Shown here piece by piece: positions 28,153 to 35,332 of a stretch of 43,121 bases of DNA; the first letter of the stretch is position 1, and each line of letters starts with the position of its first letter. The notes beneath the pieces are model-generated. The model was not told where the DNA came from, did not search any database, and worked only from the letters and a program-made list of their open reading frames with translations. The stretch spans positions 1 to 43,121 of the forward strand of contig CABYCO010000007.1 of the NCBI GenBank assembly GCA_902517495.1, given 5' to 3'. Source of the DNA: an uncultured Pelagibacteraceae bacterium. GTDB taxonomy: Bacteria; Pseudomonadota; Alphaproteobacteria; Pelagibacterales; Pelagibacteraceae. The translations under genes and the position numbers were made by a program.

Positions 28153-28577
28153 TGTTTAATATTTTTAAAAAAGAAGAAACAGAAAAAGAAAATACTCATC
28201 CATCAATAATAGCAGTAGCTTGTTTGCTAATTCATTCAGCAAGAATTGATGAGAATTATACAGATAAAGAAAAAAAAATTATTAAAGATGCAATTATTGA
28301 AATGGGAGCTGAAACAGAAAATATTGATAAAGTAATACAAGATGCTGAAGAAAAGGAAAAAGACTCAAATCAAATTCTCGATTTTACAAAAGAAATTAAA
28401 AATATTTATGAAGATGACAAAAAAATCATTATAGAGGCATTGTGGGATATTATATATTCAGATGAAGATGCCGATATGTATGAAACGAACCTAATGAGAA
28501 GATTATCTGGATTACTTTATCTAGATCCAAAAGTTGTAGGTGACATTAAAGAGAAAGTTCGCAAAAAAAAAACATGA
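28152..28577 (+). CDS. TerB-like (tellurite resistance TerB family) protein
   Basis: The 141 residues form an all-helical acidic protein with the TerB pattern: [22 protein letters not shown], then [28 protein letters not shown]. The acidic clusters D-E-N-Y-T-D and D-E-D-A-D-M-Y-E are the typical metal-binding positions of the family. Function is not established; tellurite resistance is only the name of the family. It is coupled to the helicase (TAATG) and to fdxA (ATGA). In other Alphaproteobacteria I recall an S4-type RNA-binding protein at this position. Confidence 0.75.
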   Translation: MFNIFKKEETEKENTHPSIIAVACLLIHSARIDENYTDKEKKIIKDAIIEMGAETENIDKVIQDAEEKEKDSNQILDFTKEIKNIYEDDKKIIIEALWDIIYSDEDADMYETNLMRRLSGLLYLDPKVVGDIKEKVRKKKT

Positions 28578-28903
28578 CATATTTAGTAAATGATAAATGC
28601 ATCAAATGTAAATTGATGGATTGTGTTGAAGTTTGTCCAGTCGATTGTTTTTATGAGGGAAAAAATATGCTTGTAATTAAACCCGATGAGTGTATAGATT
28701 GTGGCGTTTGCGAGCCAGAATGTCCAGTAGACGCCATAATATCTGATAATGACGACAATGGTGGAAAATGGATGGAAGTAAATAAGAAATATTCGGACTT
28801 GTGGCCAAACATAAGTGAAAAGAAAGATCCTCCAACGGATCATGAACAATTTAAAGATGTAAAAGATAAGTATGAAAAATATTTTAAAGAAAATCTTGAA
28901 TAA
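28574..28903 (+). CDS. fdxA: 7Fe ferredoxin FdxA
   Basis: This 109-residue ferredoxin carries one 3Fe-4S and one 4Fe-4S cluster. Cysteines 9, 12, 17, 21 and 25 ([17 protein letters not shown]) and 40, 43, 46 and 50 ([16 protein letters not shown]) match the FdxA arrangement. It transfers electrons in the cytoplasm; the partner is unknown. It overlaps the TerB-like gene by 4 nt (ATGA) and the CarD start lies inside its last codons. Confidence 0.95.
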   Translation: MTYLVNDKCIKCKLMDCVEVCPVDCFYEGKNMLVIKPDECIDCGVCEPECPVDAIISDNDDNGGKWMEVNKKYSDLWPNISEKKDPPTDHEQFKDVKDKYEKYFKENLE

Positions 28904-29696
28904 TAAGAAAACTAAAAAAGTAGTTAAGAAAAAAGTTAAACCAGTTAAAAAAGTTGTTAAGCAAAAAAAAGTTTCTAAAATAACGAAAGTTAAAAAAGTA
29001 ACTAAAGTAATAAAAAAAAAAGTAATTAAAGACTTAAAAAAAAAAGATAAAGTTGAAGTAAAAACTGATCCATTAAGAATACCTAAAAATAACGAGCAAA
29101 AACCTGAAATTAAAAAAGTTAAAAAGCAAGAGACAGAAAAAAGAATATTTAAAGTTAAAGATTATGTCGTTTATCCTAAACATGGAGTGGGGCAAATTAC
29201 AGAAACTAAAAAAATAAATATAGGTGGAATTGATGTTGAAACATATATTTTAAAATTTGAAAAAGATAAGGCAAATGGAATGGTTCCTGTAAATAAACAA
29301 TCTCACTTAAGACCTTTGGCAACAATAAATCAGATTAACAAATGTGTAAGTATCTTAAAAAGCAAGCCAAAAATAAAGAGGTCCATGTGGAGTAGAAGAG
29401 CTCAAGAGTATGAGGCTAAAATATCATCAGGAAAGATTTATGATTTGGCAGAAGTAGTAAGAGACCTTAACAAAGGTGATGATATTATGATTGATCAATC
29501 TTACAGTGAAAGACAATTATTTGAAAAAGCTTATGACAGACTATTAACTGAATTCCAGATAGTAATGGGATCAAGTTTAGAAGATGCTCAGAAAAAGCTT
29601 GATAAAGCTTTAAAGAGAAACTTAGAAAAACAAATCCAAAAAATTGAAGAAAAACCAGTTGCTGAAGAGCCAGTAAATCAAGAACTAACAGAGTAA
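28872..29696 (+). CDS. CarD-family RNA polymerase-binding regulator with a lysine-rich N-terminal tail
   Basis: CarD/CdnL proteins bind the RNA polymerase beta subunit and stabilise open promoters, notably at rRNA genes. The CarD region runs from about residue 91 ([19 protein letters not shown]) to 250, with [24 protein letters not shown] as the C-terminal helical part. Before it lies a tail with 30 lysines in the first 64 residues, mostly K-V-K-K repeats like histone H1. ATG 28872 lies 32 nt inside fdxA; a TTG at 28896 would shorten the tail by 8 residues. The stop codon overlaps the antisense terminator of the lysine-rich peptide gene. Confidence 0.9.
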   Translation: MKNILKKILNNKKTKKVVKKKVKPVKKVVKQKKVSKITKVKKVTKVIKKKVIKDLKKKDKVEVKTDPLRIPKNNEQKPEIKKVKKQETEKRIFKVKDYVVYPKHGVGQITETKKINIGGIDVETYILKFEKDKANGMVPVNKQSHLRPLATINQINKCVSILKSKPKIKRSMWSRRAQEYEAKISSGKIYDLAEVVRDLNKGDDIMIDQSYSERQLFEKAYDRLLTEFQIVMGSSLEDAQKKLDKALKRNLEKQIQKIEEKPVAEEPVNQELTE

Positions 29697-29734
29697 AAAA
29701 AAACGCTTCCCACGCAAGCGCCATGAGAAGCGTT
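29695..29734 (-). terminator. Intrinsic terminator of the lysine-rich peptide gene
   Basis: On the minus strand the transcript reads AACGCTTC (29734-29727), a 17-nt loop that has its own CGC-AA-GCG pairing, then GAAGCGTT (29709-29702) and a run of T from 29703 to 29695. A stable hairpin followed by nine U is the standard Rho-independent form. It starts 22 nt after the TAG stop of the small gene. The plus strand has no U-run after the hairpin, so it is not an obvious terminator for carD. Confidence 0.8.
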
Positions 29735-29756
29735 ATCAGTTAAAAAGAATACTAAA

Positions 29757-29840
29757 CTATCTTCTTTTTTTCTTCTTAGCTTTTTTCTTAGCTTTTTTCT
29801 TAGTTTTCTTTTTAGCAGCTTTCTTTTTTCTTTTAGCCAT
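29757..29840 (-). CDS. 27-residue lysine-rich basic protein
   Basis: The minus strand from ATG 29840 encodes a 27-residue protein, starting MAKRKKKAAKKK and ending KKKKRR before TAG. It contains 17 lysines, 3 arginines, 5 alanines and one threonine, with a roughly four-residue K-K-K-A rhythm. A Shine-Dalgarno GGGAG lies 7 nt before the ATG, a promoter at 29892-29920 and an intrinsic terminator at 29695-29734, so the gene forms a complete unit. The composition suggests binding to DNA or RNA, in the manner of histone H1 tails or tiny ribosome-associated proteins. I recognise no family. Confidence 0.75.
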   Translation of the reverse strand: MAKRKKKAAKKKTKKKAKKKAKKKKRR

Positions 29841-29861
29841 CTTTAGCTCCCTTTTTTTATA

Positions 29862-29882
29862 AACGAATCTTTGTGATTCGTT
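29862..29882 (-). promoter_or_regulatory. 5' leader hairpin of the lysine-rich peptide gene
   Basis: AACGAATC (29862-29869) and GATTCGTT (29875-29882) are exact inverted repeats around a 5-nt loop. In the minus-strand mRNA the hairpin lies at the very 5' end, about 8 nt before the AAAAAAAGGGAG ribosome-binding stretch. It could stabilise the message or respond to the protein itself; only the pairing is seen. Confidence 0.55.
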
Positions 29883-29891
29883 AATATCTAA

Positions 29892-29920
29892 TTTTTATTT
29901 TTTTTGATTAGTTATGTCAA
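29892..29920 (-). promoter_or_regulatory. Sigma-70-like promoter for the lysine-rich peptide gene
   Basis: Minus strand: TTGACA (29920-29915), a 17-nt spacer, then TAAAAA (29897-29892). The -35 is a perfect consensus, the -10 matches at four of six positions. Transcription would start near 29885, immediately before the 5' hairpin. The rest of 29883-30030 up to the acyl-CoA synthetase stop is A/T runs without any recognisable gene. Confidence 0.5.
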
Positions 29921-30030
29921 ACATATAATTTTTTGTAATAATTTAAAAAAATTATTTTTTTTATTTTTTTTAATAAATTAAAAAAAAAGTTAAATAAATC
30001 GCTATTAATAAAGTGTTTTTTTAAAATATT

Positions 30031-31734
30031 CTAATAAAGTTTTTCAAATTCAATTTTAAATTTTTGAATAATTTTATATCTTTTAAGTTTTAAAGTTGGA
30101 GTTAACATTCCATTCTCAATTGTAAATTTTTCATTAATTACAAAAAATTTTTTTATATTTTCTATTTTAGAAAGATTTTTATTAATATTTTCTATTTCTT
30201 TTTGGATTTGATCATTACCAACATTATTATTGTCTTCTGATAGAACTAATAGAGCAACCAAATAAGGCTTGTTATCTCCATAAACAATAGATTGATCAAT
30301 AAATTTCGAATTTGACAATTCATTTTCTATTTTAACTGGAGATATATTGTCTCCACCAGGCGTAATCAAAATATCTTTTTTTCTATCAGTAATTTTTAAA
30401 TATCCATTTTCAAATATTCCAATATCCCCAGTATGCAACCAACCATCTTTTAAAACTTTGTTAGTTTCTTCCTCATTATTCCAATAACCCAACATTACAT
30501 TTTCACCTTTAACTAAAATTTCTCCATCTGAGGCTATTTTTACTTCATTACCTTTAAACGGTGGTCCTACAGTCTCAACTCTAATATCATCAATAGGGTT
30601 ACAACTTACAACTGGAGATGTCTCGGTTAAACCATAACCTTGCAAAGTAGGAAGACCGATAGCATTTAAAAAAATACCAACCTCCTTATCAAGCGCTCCA
30701 CCACCTGACACAAAGGTTTTAAGTTCGCCTCCAAATTGAGCTTTGATTTTTTTTCTCACAATTTTTTCTAAAATATTATCAATTAATTTTTGTAAAATTG
30801 TTAAAGGTTGTTTGTTTATTTTTTTAGTTCCTAGTTCTAACATTTTTAATATTAAACTTTTCTTTAAACCTGTTGCTTTATTAAAACTTGCGTTAATCTT
30901 TTGAAATAAATTTTGGTAAAACCTGGGAACTGCTGTCATTAGTTGAGGTTTACACTCATTCATGTTTTTAATTAATTTTTCAATACTTTCTGCATAAAAT
31001 ATTTTGGCTCCAACACTTATTTGAACAAATTGAACGGTGTGCTCATAAGAATGTGAAAGAGGTAACCAGGTTAAAAATCTAGTCTGATCTGTAAGCAAAG
31101 GTTTTAATATATCGTTTGCACCATCACAATTATTTAAAATACCACCATGACTTAAGATTACACCTTTTGGGTTGCCTTGTGTTCCTGAAGTATAAATAAT
31201 ACAAGCTGGATCATTTCTTTTAATCGATAACTCTGGAACATTTAAATCCTGATAATCTAAATTAGAAAATAATTTATTAACATTAATATAAGTGTCCTTA
31301 TCAGTATCTAACTCTTCAAAAGAAAATATTTTAACAATAAAATTCTTTTTTTTTATAATTTCTTTTACTTTATTAAATTGTTCTTGATTAGAAACAAAGA
31401 TTAATTTTGGATTACAGTTATCAATTATATATTCATAATCTTTCTCAGCATAAGTTGTATAAGCAGGAACAGTAATGGCTTCAGATAGCATTACTGAAAG
31501 ATCAGTTATAAACCACTCAGGTCTATTTTCAGATATTAACAAACATCTATCACCTTTATTTGTATATTTTTTTATTTCTGATGAAAGTTTTTTAATTGAA
31601 TGGAATGTTTTTTCCCATGTAAAGTAATTATTTTTATTTTTTAAAGATGTCAAAAGAATATTTTCTTTTTTATGTTTTTTATAATTAATAAAAAATAAAT
31701 CGACTAAGTTATTAATATTTTCTGTACTCATCAT
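30031..31734 (-). CDS. Long-chain acyl-CoA synthetase (AMP-forming)
   Basis: This 567-residue ANL enzyme activates fatty acids with ATP and CoA. ATP motif IIYTSGTQGNPKGV lies near residue 186, TWLPLSHSYEHT and LQGYGLTETSPVVSCNP follow, then GWLHTGDIG and DRKKDILITPGG with the C-terminal hinge; the overall type is the FACS/long-chain group. The start is ATG 31734 (or the ATG at 31731); a TTG at 31749 would lie inside tRNA-Leu. Only five A separate the tRNA 3' end from the ATG, so the message has practically no leader after tRNA processing. Confidence 0.88.
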   Translation of the reverse strand: MMSTENINNLVDLFFINYKKHKKENILLTSLKNKNNYFTWEKTFHSIKKLSSEIKKYTNKGDRCLLISENRPEWFITDLSVMLSEAITVPAYTTYAEKDYEYIIDNCNPKLIFVSNQEQFNKVKEIIKKKNFIVKIFSFEELDTDKDTYINVNKLFSNLDYQDLNVPELSIKRNDPACIIYTSGTQGNPKGVILSHGGILNNCDGANDILKPLLTDQTRFLTWLPLSHSYEHTVQFVQISVGAKIFYAESIEKLIKNMNECKPQLMTAVPRFYQNLFQKINASFNKATGLKKSLILKMLELGTKKINKQPLTILQKLIDNILEKIVRKKIKAQFGGELKTFVSGGGALDKEVGIFLNAIGLPTLQGYGLTETSPVVSCNPIDDIRVETVGPPFKGNEVKIASDGEILVKGENVMLGYWNNEEETNKVLKDGWLHTGDIGIFENGYLKITDRKKDILITPGGDNISPVKIENELSNSKFIDQSIVYGDNKPYLVALLVLSEDNNNVGNDQIQKEIENINKNLSKIENIKKFFVINEKFTIENGMLTPTLKLKRYKIIQKFKIEFEKLY

Positions 31735-31739
31735 TTTTT

Positions 31740-31826
31740 TGGTGGGCAAAGAGAGAATCGAACTCTCACAGTATTGCTACTATTGGATTTTGAGTCCAAC
31801 GCGTCTACCAGTTCCGCCATTCGCCC
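31740..31826 (-). tRNA. tRNA-Leu (anticodon CAA)
   Basis: The minus strand gives an 87-nt class II tRNA: acceptor GGGCGAA/TTTGCCC (one G-U), D arm with GGCGGAACTGGTAGACGC, anticodon stem TTGGA/TCCAA with loop CTCAAAA (anticodon CAA), a long variable arm, T arm GAGAG-TTCGATT-CTCTC and an encoded CCA at 31742-31740. It reads UUG leucine codons. The acyl-CoA synthetase ATG follows after five bases. Confidence 0.96.
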
Positions 31827-31883
31827 AAAGCTTTGCATATTTTATCTAATAGTATTAAATCATTTATTATATTAAAAGAAAAT

Positions 31884-32492
31884 ATGTTTAAAGAGCTTTA
31901 CAATAAAACTATTAAACTAGCAGGTCATAAAAAATCTAAATCTATTTTGGGATTTATATCTTTTATCGAAAGTTTTATATTCCCAATACCTCCAGATGTT
32001 TTGATAATTCCTATGACAATAGCTCGAAAACATGAGTGGATTAGAATTGCATTAATTGCGACTATAGGATCTGTTTTGGGCGCTTGCCTTGGGTATTTTA
32101 TAGGATACGTCTTCTTTAATGAAATCGGGCTCAGAATTTTTGAGATTTATGGTGTAGACGATGCATCATTTTTAAAAGATAAAGTATCTTCAGAAGGTGG
32201 TGTTATAGCCTGGATAACTCTTTTAGCAATTGCAGGTTTTTCACCAGTGCCTTTTAAGTTACTTACTATCACAAGTGGTTTTATAAACTTTAATATTTTG
32301 TATTTTATTATCATTTCCCTTTTAACAAGAGGTTCACGTTTTTTTTTAATAGCATTTTTAATTGGAAACTTTGGACCTACAATGAAAAAAATTATTGAAA
32401 AAAAACTACTAAAATATTCTATTTTTTTGTCAATTATTTTAATTATTTTTGTATATTTTATTTATAAATTTTTAAATAATTTTATTAATTAA
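31884..32492 (+). CDS. DedA/YqaA-family membrane protein (SNARE-associated domain)
   Basis: This is a 202-residue integral membrane protein from ATG 31884 (MFKELYNKT); a TTG at 31833 would add an unconserved tail next to the tRNA. The DedA pattern is visible in FIESFIFPIPPDVLIIP, GSVLGACLGYFIGY and FSPVPFKLLTITSGF, followed by RGSRFFLIAFLIG. Family members act in envelope homeostasis, and some flip polyprenyl or other lipids. The role here is not known. It precedes the DsbB-like gene by 2 nt. Confidence 0.85.
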   Translation: MFKELYNKTIKLAGHKKSKSILGFISFIESFIFPIPPDVLIIPMTIARKHEWIRIALIATIGSVLGACLGYFIGYVFFNEIGLRIFEIYGVDDASFLKDKVSSEGGVIAWITLLAIAGFSPVPFKLLTITSGFINFNILYFIIISLLTRGSRFFLIAFLIGNFGPTMKKIIEKKLLKYSIFLSIILIIFVYFIYKFLNNFIN

Positions 32493-32494
32493 AT

Positions 32495-32974
32495 ATGATC
32501 CTATTTCCAAGTAGAAAAAAATTTTATTTAATTATTTTATCTATCTCATTAATTTCAATAATTTCAGCTTTATACATTGAGTATATATTGCAATATCAAC
32601 CATGTAAGTTATGTATTTATCAAAGGTTACCTTACCTAGCTGCAATATTTGTAAGCTTTATCGGGTATAATTATTCGAATAATGATCAAATATTAATAGT
32701 TACAATTATGATATTTGCTTTGAGCGCTTTACTATCTGGGTATCATTTTGGAATTGAGAATAGTATATTTGATGAGCTATCAGCCTGTACAAATGGATCA
32801 TCAGATATTTTAAATAAATCGAAATTACTAGAGTCTCTTAACAAAAGTATGCCCGTTAACTGTAAAGATGCTACTTTTAATATTCTTGGAATTTCACTAG
32901 CGGCAATTAATACAATTTTATCAATTTTAATTATAATTTTTTCTATTAGAACATTGGTCTATGAAAAAAACTAA
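32495..32974 (+). CDS. DsbB-like disulfide bond formation protein
   Basis: The 159-residue protein has four hydrophobic segments and two cysteine pairs: Cys37/Cys40 in PCKLC after the first span and Cys98/Cys123 in the following periplasmic loop. This is the DsbB plan, in which the protein re-oxidises DsbA and hands electrons to quinone. CxxC followed by IYQR is typical. It overlaps coq7 by 14 nt, linking quinone synthesis and quinone-dependent disulfide formation on one transcript. Confidence 0.88.
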   Translation: MILFPSRKKFYLIILSISLISIISALYIEYILQYQPCKLCIYQRLPYLAAIFVSFIGYNYSNNDQILIVTIMIFALSALLSGYHFGIENSIFDELSACTNGSSDILNKSKLLESLNKSMPVNCKDATFNILGISLAAINTILSILIIIFSIRTLVYEKN

Positions 32975-33494
32975 TAAAAAAAAATTAGAAGAATTTATAA
33001 GAGTAGATCACGCTGGAGAAAGAGGTGCCATTAAAATTTATGAAGGTCAACTGCTTGCTTTAAATACCTTGATAAAAAATGATGATTTAAAAGAAAAAAT
33101 CAGTGAAATGAAAAAGCATGAGGAGGAACATTCAAATTTTTTTGAAGATGAAATAGAAAAAAGAAATATAAAACCAACAAAATTGCTGCCATTATGGGAT
33201 TTGCTTGGGTTAGGTCTTGGATTTGGTTCAACAATACTTGGAAAAAAAGCTGCAATGTTATGTACGGCCTCTGTTGAAGAGGTAATTGATGAGCATTACA
33301 AAAACCAAATTGATCAAATAGAGATGGATGAAAAGGATTTAAAAGAAAAGATAATAAAATTTAGACAAGATGAATTGGACCATAAAGATATAGCCTACGA
33401 GGAAGGGGCTACAAAAAAAGGTCTTTATTCGATTATGGATAAGGTAATCAAAACTGGTTCTAAGGTTGCTATAAAAATCTCTGAAAAAATTTAG
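32961..33494 (+). CDS. coq7: Demethoxyubiquinone hydroxylase
   Basis: Coq7 is a di-iron monooxygenase that hydroxylates demethoxyubiquinone in ubiquinone synthesis at the inner membrane. The 177 residues carry the ligands Glu20 (DHAGERGA), Glu54-x2-His57 (EEEH), Glu107 with His112 (VEEVIDEH) and Glu138-x2-His141 (ELDH). It starts inside the end of the DsbB-like gene, and its stop abuts the convergent HNH gene with no gap. Confidence 0.95.
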   Translation: MKKTNKKKLEEFIRVDHAGERGAIKIYEGQLLALNTLIKNDDLKEKISEMKKHEEEHSNFFEDEIEKRNIKPTKLLPLWDLLGLGLGFGSTILGKKAAMLCTASVEEVIDEHYKNQIDQIEMDEKDLKEKIIKFRQDELDHKDIAYEEGATKKGLYSIMDKVIKTGSKVAIKISEKI

Positions 33495-34064
33495 TTACGG
33501 TTCAAGTTCAACATCCCAATATAAATAGTCCATCCAACTTTTATGTAAAAAGTTCGGTGGAAAATTCTTACCATTTTTGTGAAGATCCTCTGTGGTAGGT
33601 TGAAACGGCCATTGGTTTAATGTCATACCTGATTTCTTTATTAGTCTTCCTCCCTTTTTAACGTTACAGGAAGAACAAGCTGTTACAACATTATCCCAAT
33701 TAGTTTTTCCACCTTTTGATCTTGGCAATAAGTGATCGAAAGTTAATTCATCTTTGCTACCACAATATTGGCAGCTAAACTTATCTCTTAAAAATACGTT
33801 AAACCTTGTGAAGTTAGGATTGGATTGAGGTCTTATGTAAGATTTAAGCGCAATTACACTTGGAAGTTTCATGCTAAATGATGGACTTCTTATTTGTCTA
33901 TCATAATAACTAACGATAGAAACTCTATCTAAGAAAACAGATTTAATTGAATCCTGCCAACTCCACAAAGAAAGTGGATAATAACTCAAAGGTCTATAAT
34001 CTGCATTTAAAACTAACGCTGGACATTTTTCTAGCGAAATACTTTGATCTGAAAGCTCAATCAT
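33495..34064 (-). CDS. HNH endonuclease family protein
   Basis: The 189-residue protein holds a zinc-type HNH fold: Cys98-x2-Cys101 (CQYC), Asp110-His111 (FDHLLPRSKGG), an Asn in TNWDNVV and Cys130-x2-Cys133 (CSSC). The N-terminal part (ALVLNADYRPLSYYPLSLW) is the typical start of a widespread, apparently chromosomal family of Alphaproteobacteria and cyanobacteria. No restriction or phage gene is nearby. Its cellular task is not known. Confidence 0.85.
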   Translation of the reverse strand: MIELSDQSISLEKCPALVLNADYRPLSYYPLSLWSWQDSIKSVFLDRVSIVSYYDRQIRSPSFSMKLPSVIALKSYIRPQSNPNFTRFNVFLRDKFSCQYCGSKDELTFDHLLPRSKGGKTNWDNVVTACSSCNVKKGGRLIKKSGMTLNQWPFQPTTEDLHKNGKNFPPNFLHKSWMDYLYWDVELEP

Positions 34065-34125
34065 AATTAAAATATATATTAAATATATTTTTAATCAACT
34101 TTACTAATTGTATATTAAGGATTTA

Positions 34126-34782
34126 TTAATTAATTATATTTTTTTTAATAAAGTTTAATGCCGCACTTGATGCTTCTATAGGTATATGGTGATCACAGTT
34201 TTTAATCATTAAAGTTTCAATTTTTATTTTATTTCTGATAAAAAAATCTTCAGCTTCAAGTAAATTGCTTGGGGGAACGATTGGATCATTTTCACCATGT
34301 ATCATTAAAATATTAGTTTTATTTTTAATTCTTGGAGAAAGGTCTTTCATATTTATGATTCTGCCAGAAAACCCTACAATACAACTAAATTTTTTTTCTG
34401 ATGTTAGACCAACATTTAATGACATCATGCATCCTTGACTGAAACCAGAAACACAGATTTTTGAATACTCTAAATTAAAGTAATCACTTACTTCTAAAAT
34501 ATAATTCTTTAAAACATTTTCTGCCTTTTTCGATTCTTGAAGAGTATATTCTGTATCCTCATTATTTAAATCAAACCATTGAAATCCTGTTGGATTTATA
34601 CTGCACACTTCGTGTGCATCAGGACATAAAAAAACAGTATTTTTTAAAAATCTTTTCCAATTTAAGGTAAGCATACTGATGTCTTTACCATCACCTCCAT
34701 ATCCATGAAGTAAGATTACAGCACTTTTGACTTCCTCATTATTCTCTGGTTTTATTATTGATGTATTTAATGAAAATTTCAT
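34126..34782 (-). CDS. Phospholipase/carboxylesterase family hydrolase
   Basis: This 218-residue alpha/beta hydrolase matches the carboxylesterase/thioesterase (YpfH-like) group. The oxyanion motif is LLHGYGGDG, the nucleophile Ser115 in SGFSQGC, the acid in HGENDPIVP and the base in CDHHIP. I start it at ATG 34782, which forms an ATGA overlap with the TlpA-like gene stop; a TTG at 34800 is the alternative. No signal peptide is seen. The substrate is unknown. Confidence 0.85.
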   Translation of the reverse strand: MKFSLNTSIIKPENNEEVKSAVILLHGYGGDGKDISMLTLNWKRFLKNTVFLCPDAHEVCSINPTGFQWFDLNNEDTEYTLQESKKAENVLKNYILEVSDYFNLEYSKICVSGFSQGCMMSLNVGLTSEKKFSCIVGFSGRIINMKDLSPRIKNKTNILMIHGENDPIVPPSNLLEAEDFFIRNKIKIETLMIKNCDHHIPIEASSAALNFIKKNIIN

Positions 34783-35309
34783 AAATTTTTTGGCAACCAA
34801 TCAAGCAAAGATTGATCATTAAAGTCAATGTAACCAACAATTCTTCCAACCTCAAAACCATTTCGATCTATTAGAATTGTTGTAGGTAATCCTCGTAGTT
34901 TAAATAACTGTGAAAACTCTGGTCCAGACCCTGTAAATATATCTAAATTCTTAATTTTGATTTTATCAAAAAACTCTTTAGATTTTTTATAACTTTCGCC
35001 ACCTATATTAATTGGAATTATATTTATATTTTTAAATTCATTTAAGGTTTTTAGTTTATCCAAAGATGGCATTTCTTTTTTGCAAGGAGCACACCAAGTA
35101 GCCCAAAAATTTATTATTAATGGGTTTGATTTATAATTATTTAAACTTACTTTTTGGCCATCAGATTTAATAAATTCTATATTTTCAATTTTTTTCTTGT
35201 CTTTATGCACTATAAGATTCTTAATTTCTGGACGCTCTATTGAATATGAGACGCTAGATGATATTAAGTAAAATATTATTATAAGATAATTAAAAAAAAT
35301 GATTTTCAT
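34779..35309 (-). CDS. TlpA/ResA-like thioredoxin-fold protein
   Basis: A 176-residue membrane-anchored or secreted reductase: hydrophobic N-terminus (about 4-22), then the thioredoxin fold with NFWATWCAPCKKEMPSL (Cys73/Cys76) and GLPTTILIDRNG. Such proteins reduce disulfides in the periplasm, often for cytochrome c maturation. It is divergent from argH with only 23 nt between the two starts. The pairing tlpA-argH-lptM-lysA is common in Alphaproteobacteria. Confidence 0.88.
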   Translation of the reverse strand: MKIIFFNYLIIIFYLISSSVSYSIERPEIKNLIVHKDKKKIENIEFIKSDGQKVSLNNYKSNPLIINFWATWCAPCKKEMPSLDKLKTLNEFKNINIIPINIGGESYKKSKEFFDKIKIKNLDIFTGSGPEFSQLFKLRGLPTTILIDRNGFEVGRIVGYIDFNDQSLLDWLPKNL

Positions 35310-35332
35310 AAAATTTAAAACAATTAAATATC

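Noticed and set aside
28152..28577. Tellurite resistance operon
   Set aside because: Only a single TerB-like domain is present; no TerC, TerD or TerZ genes are nearby.
29702..29734. Terminator for carD on the plus strand
   Set aside because: The hairpin is followed by ATCAGTTAAAA on the plus strand without a U-run; the U-run is only on the minus strand.
33495..34064. HNH gene as a mobile element or defence nuclease
   Set aside because: No neighbouring phage, intron or restriction gene; the protein has the layout of a common chromosomal family.
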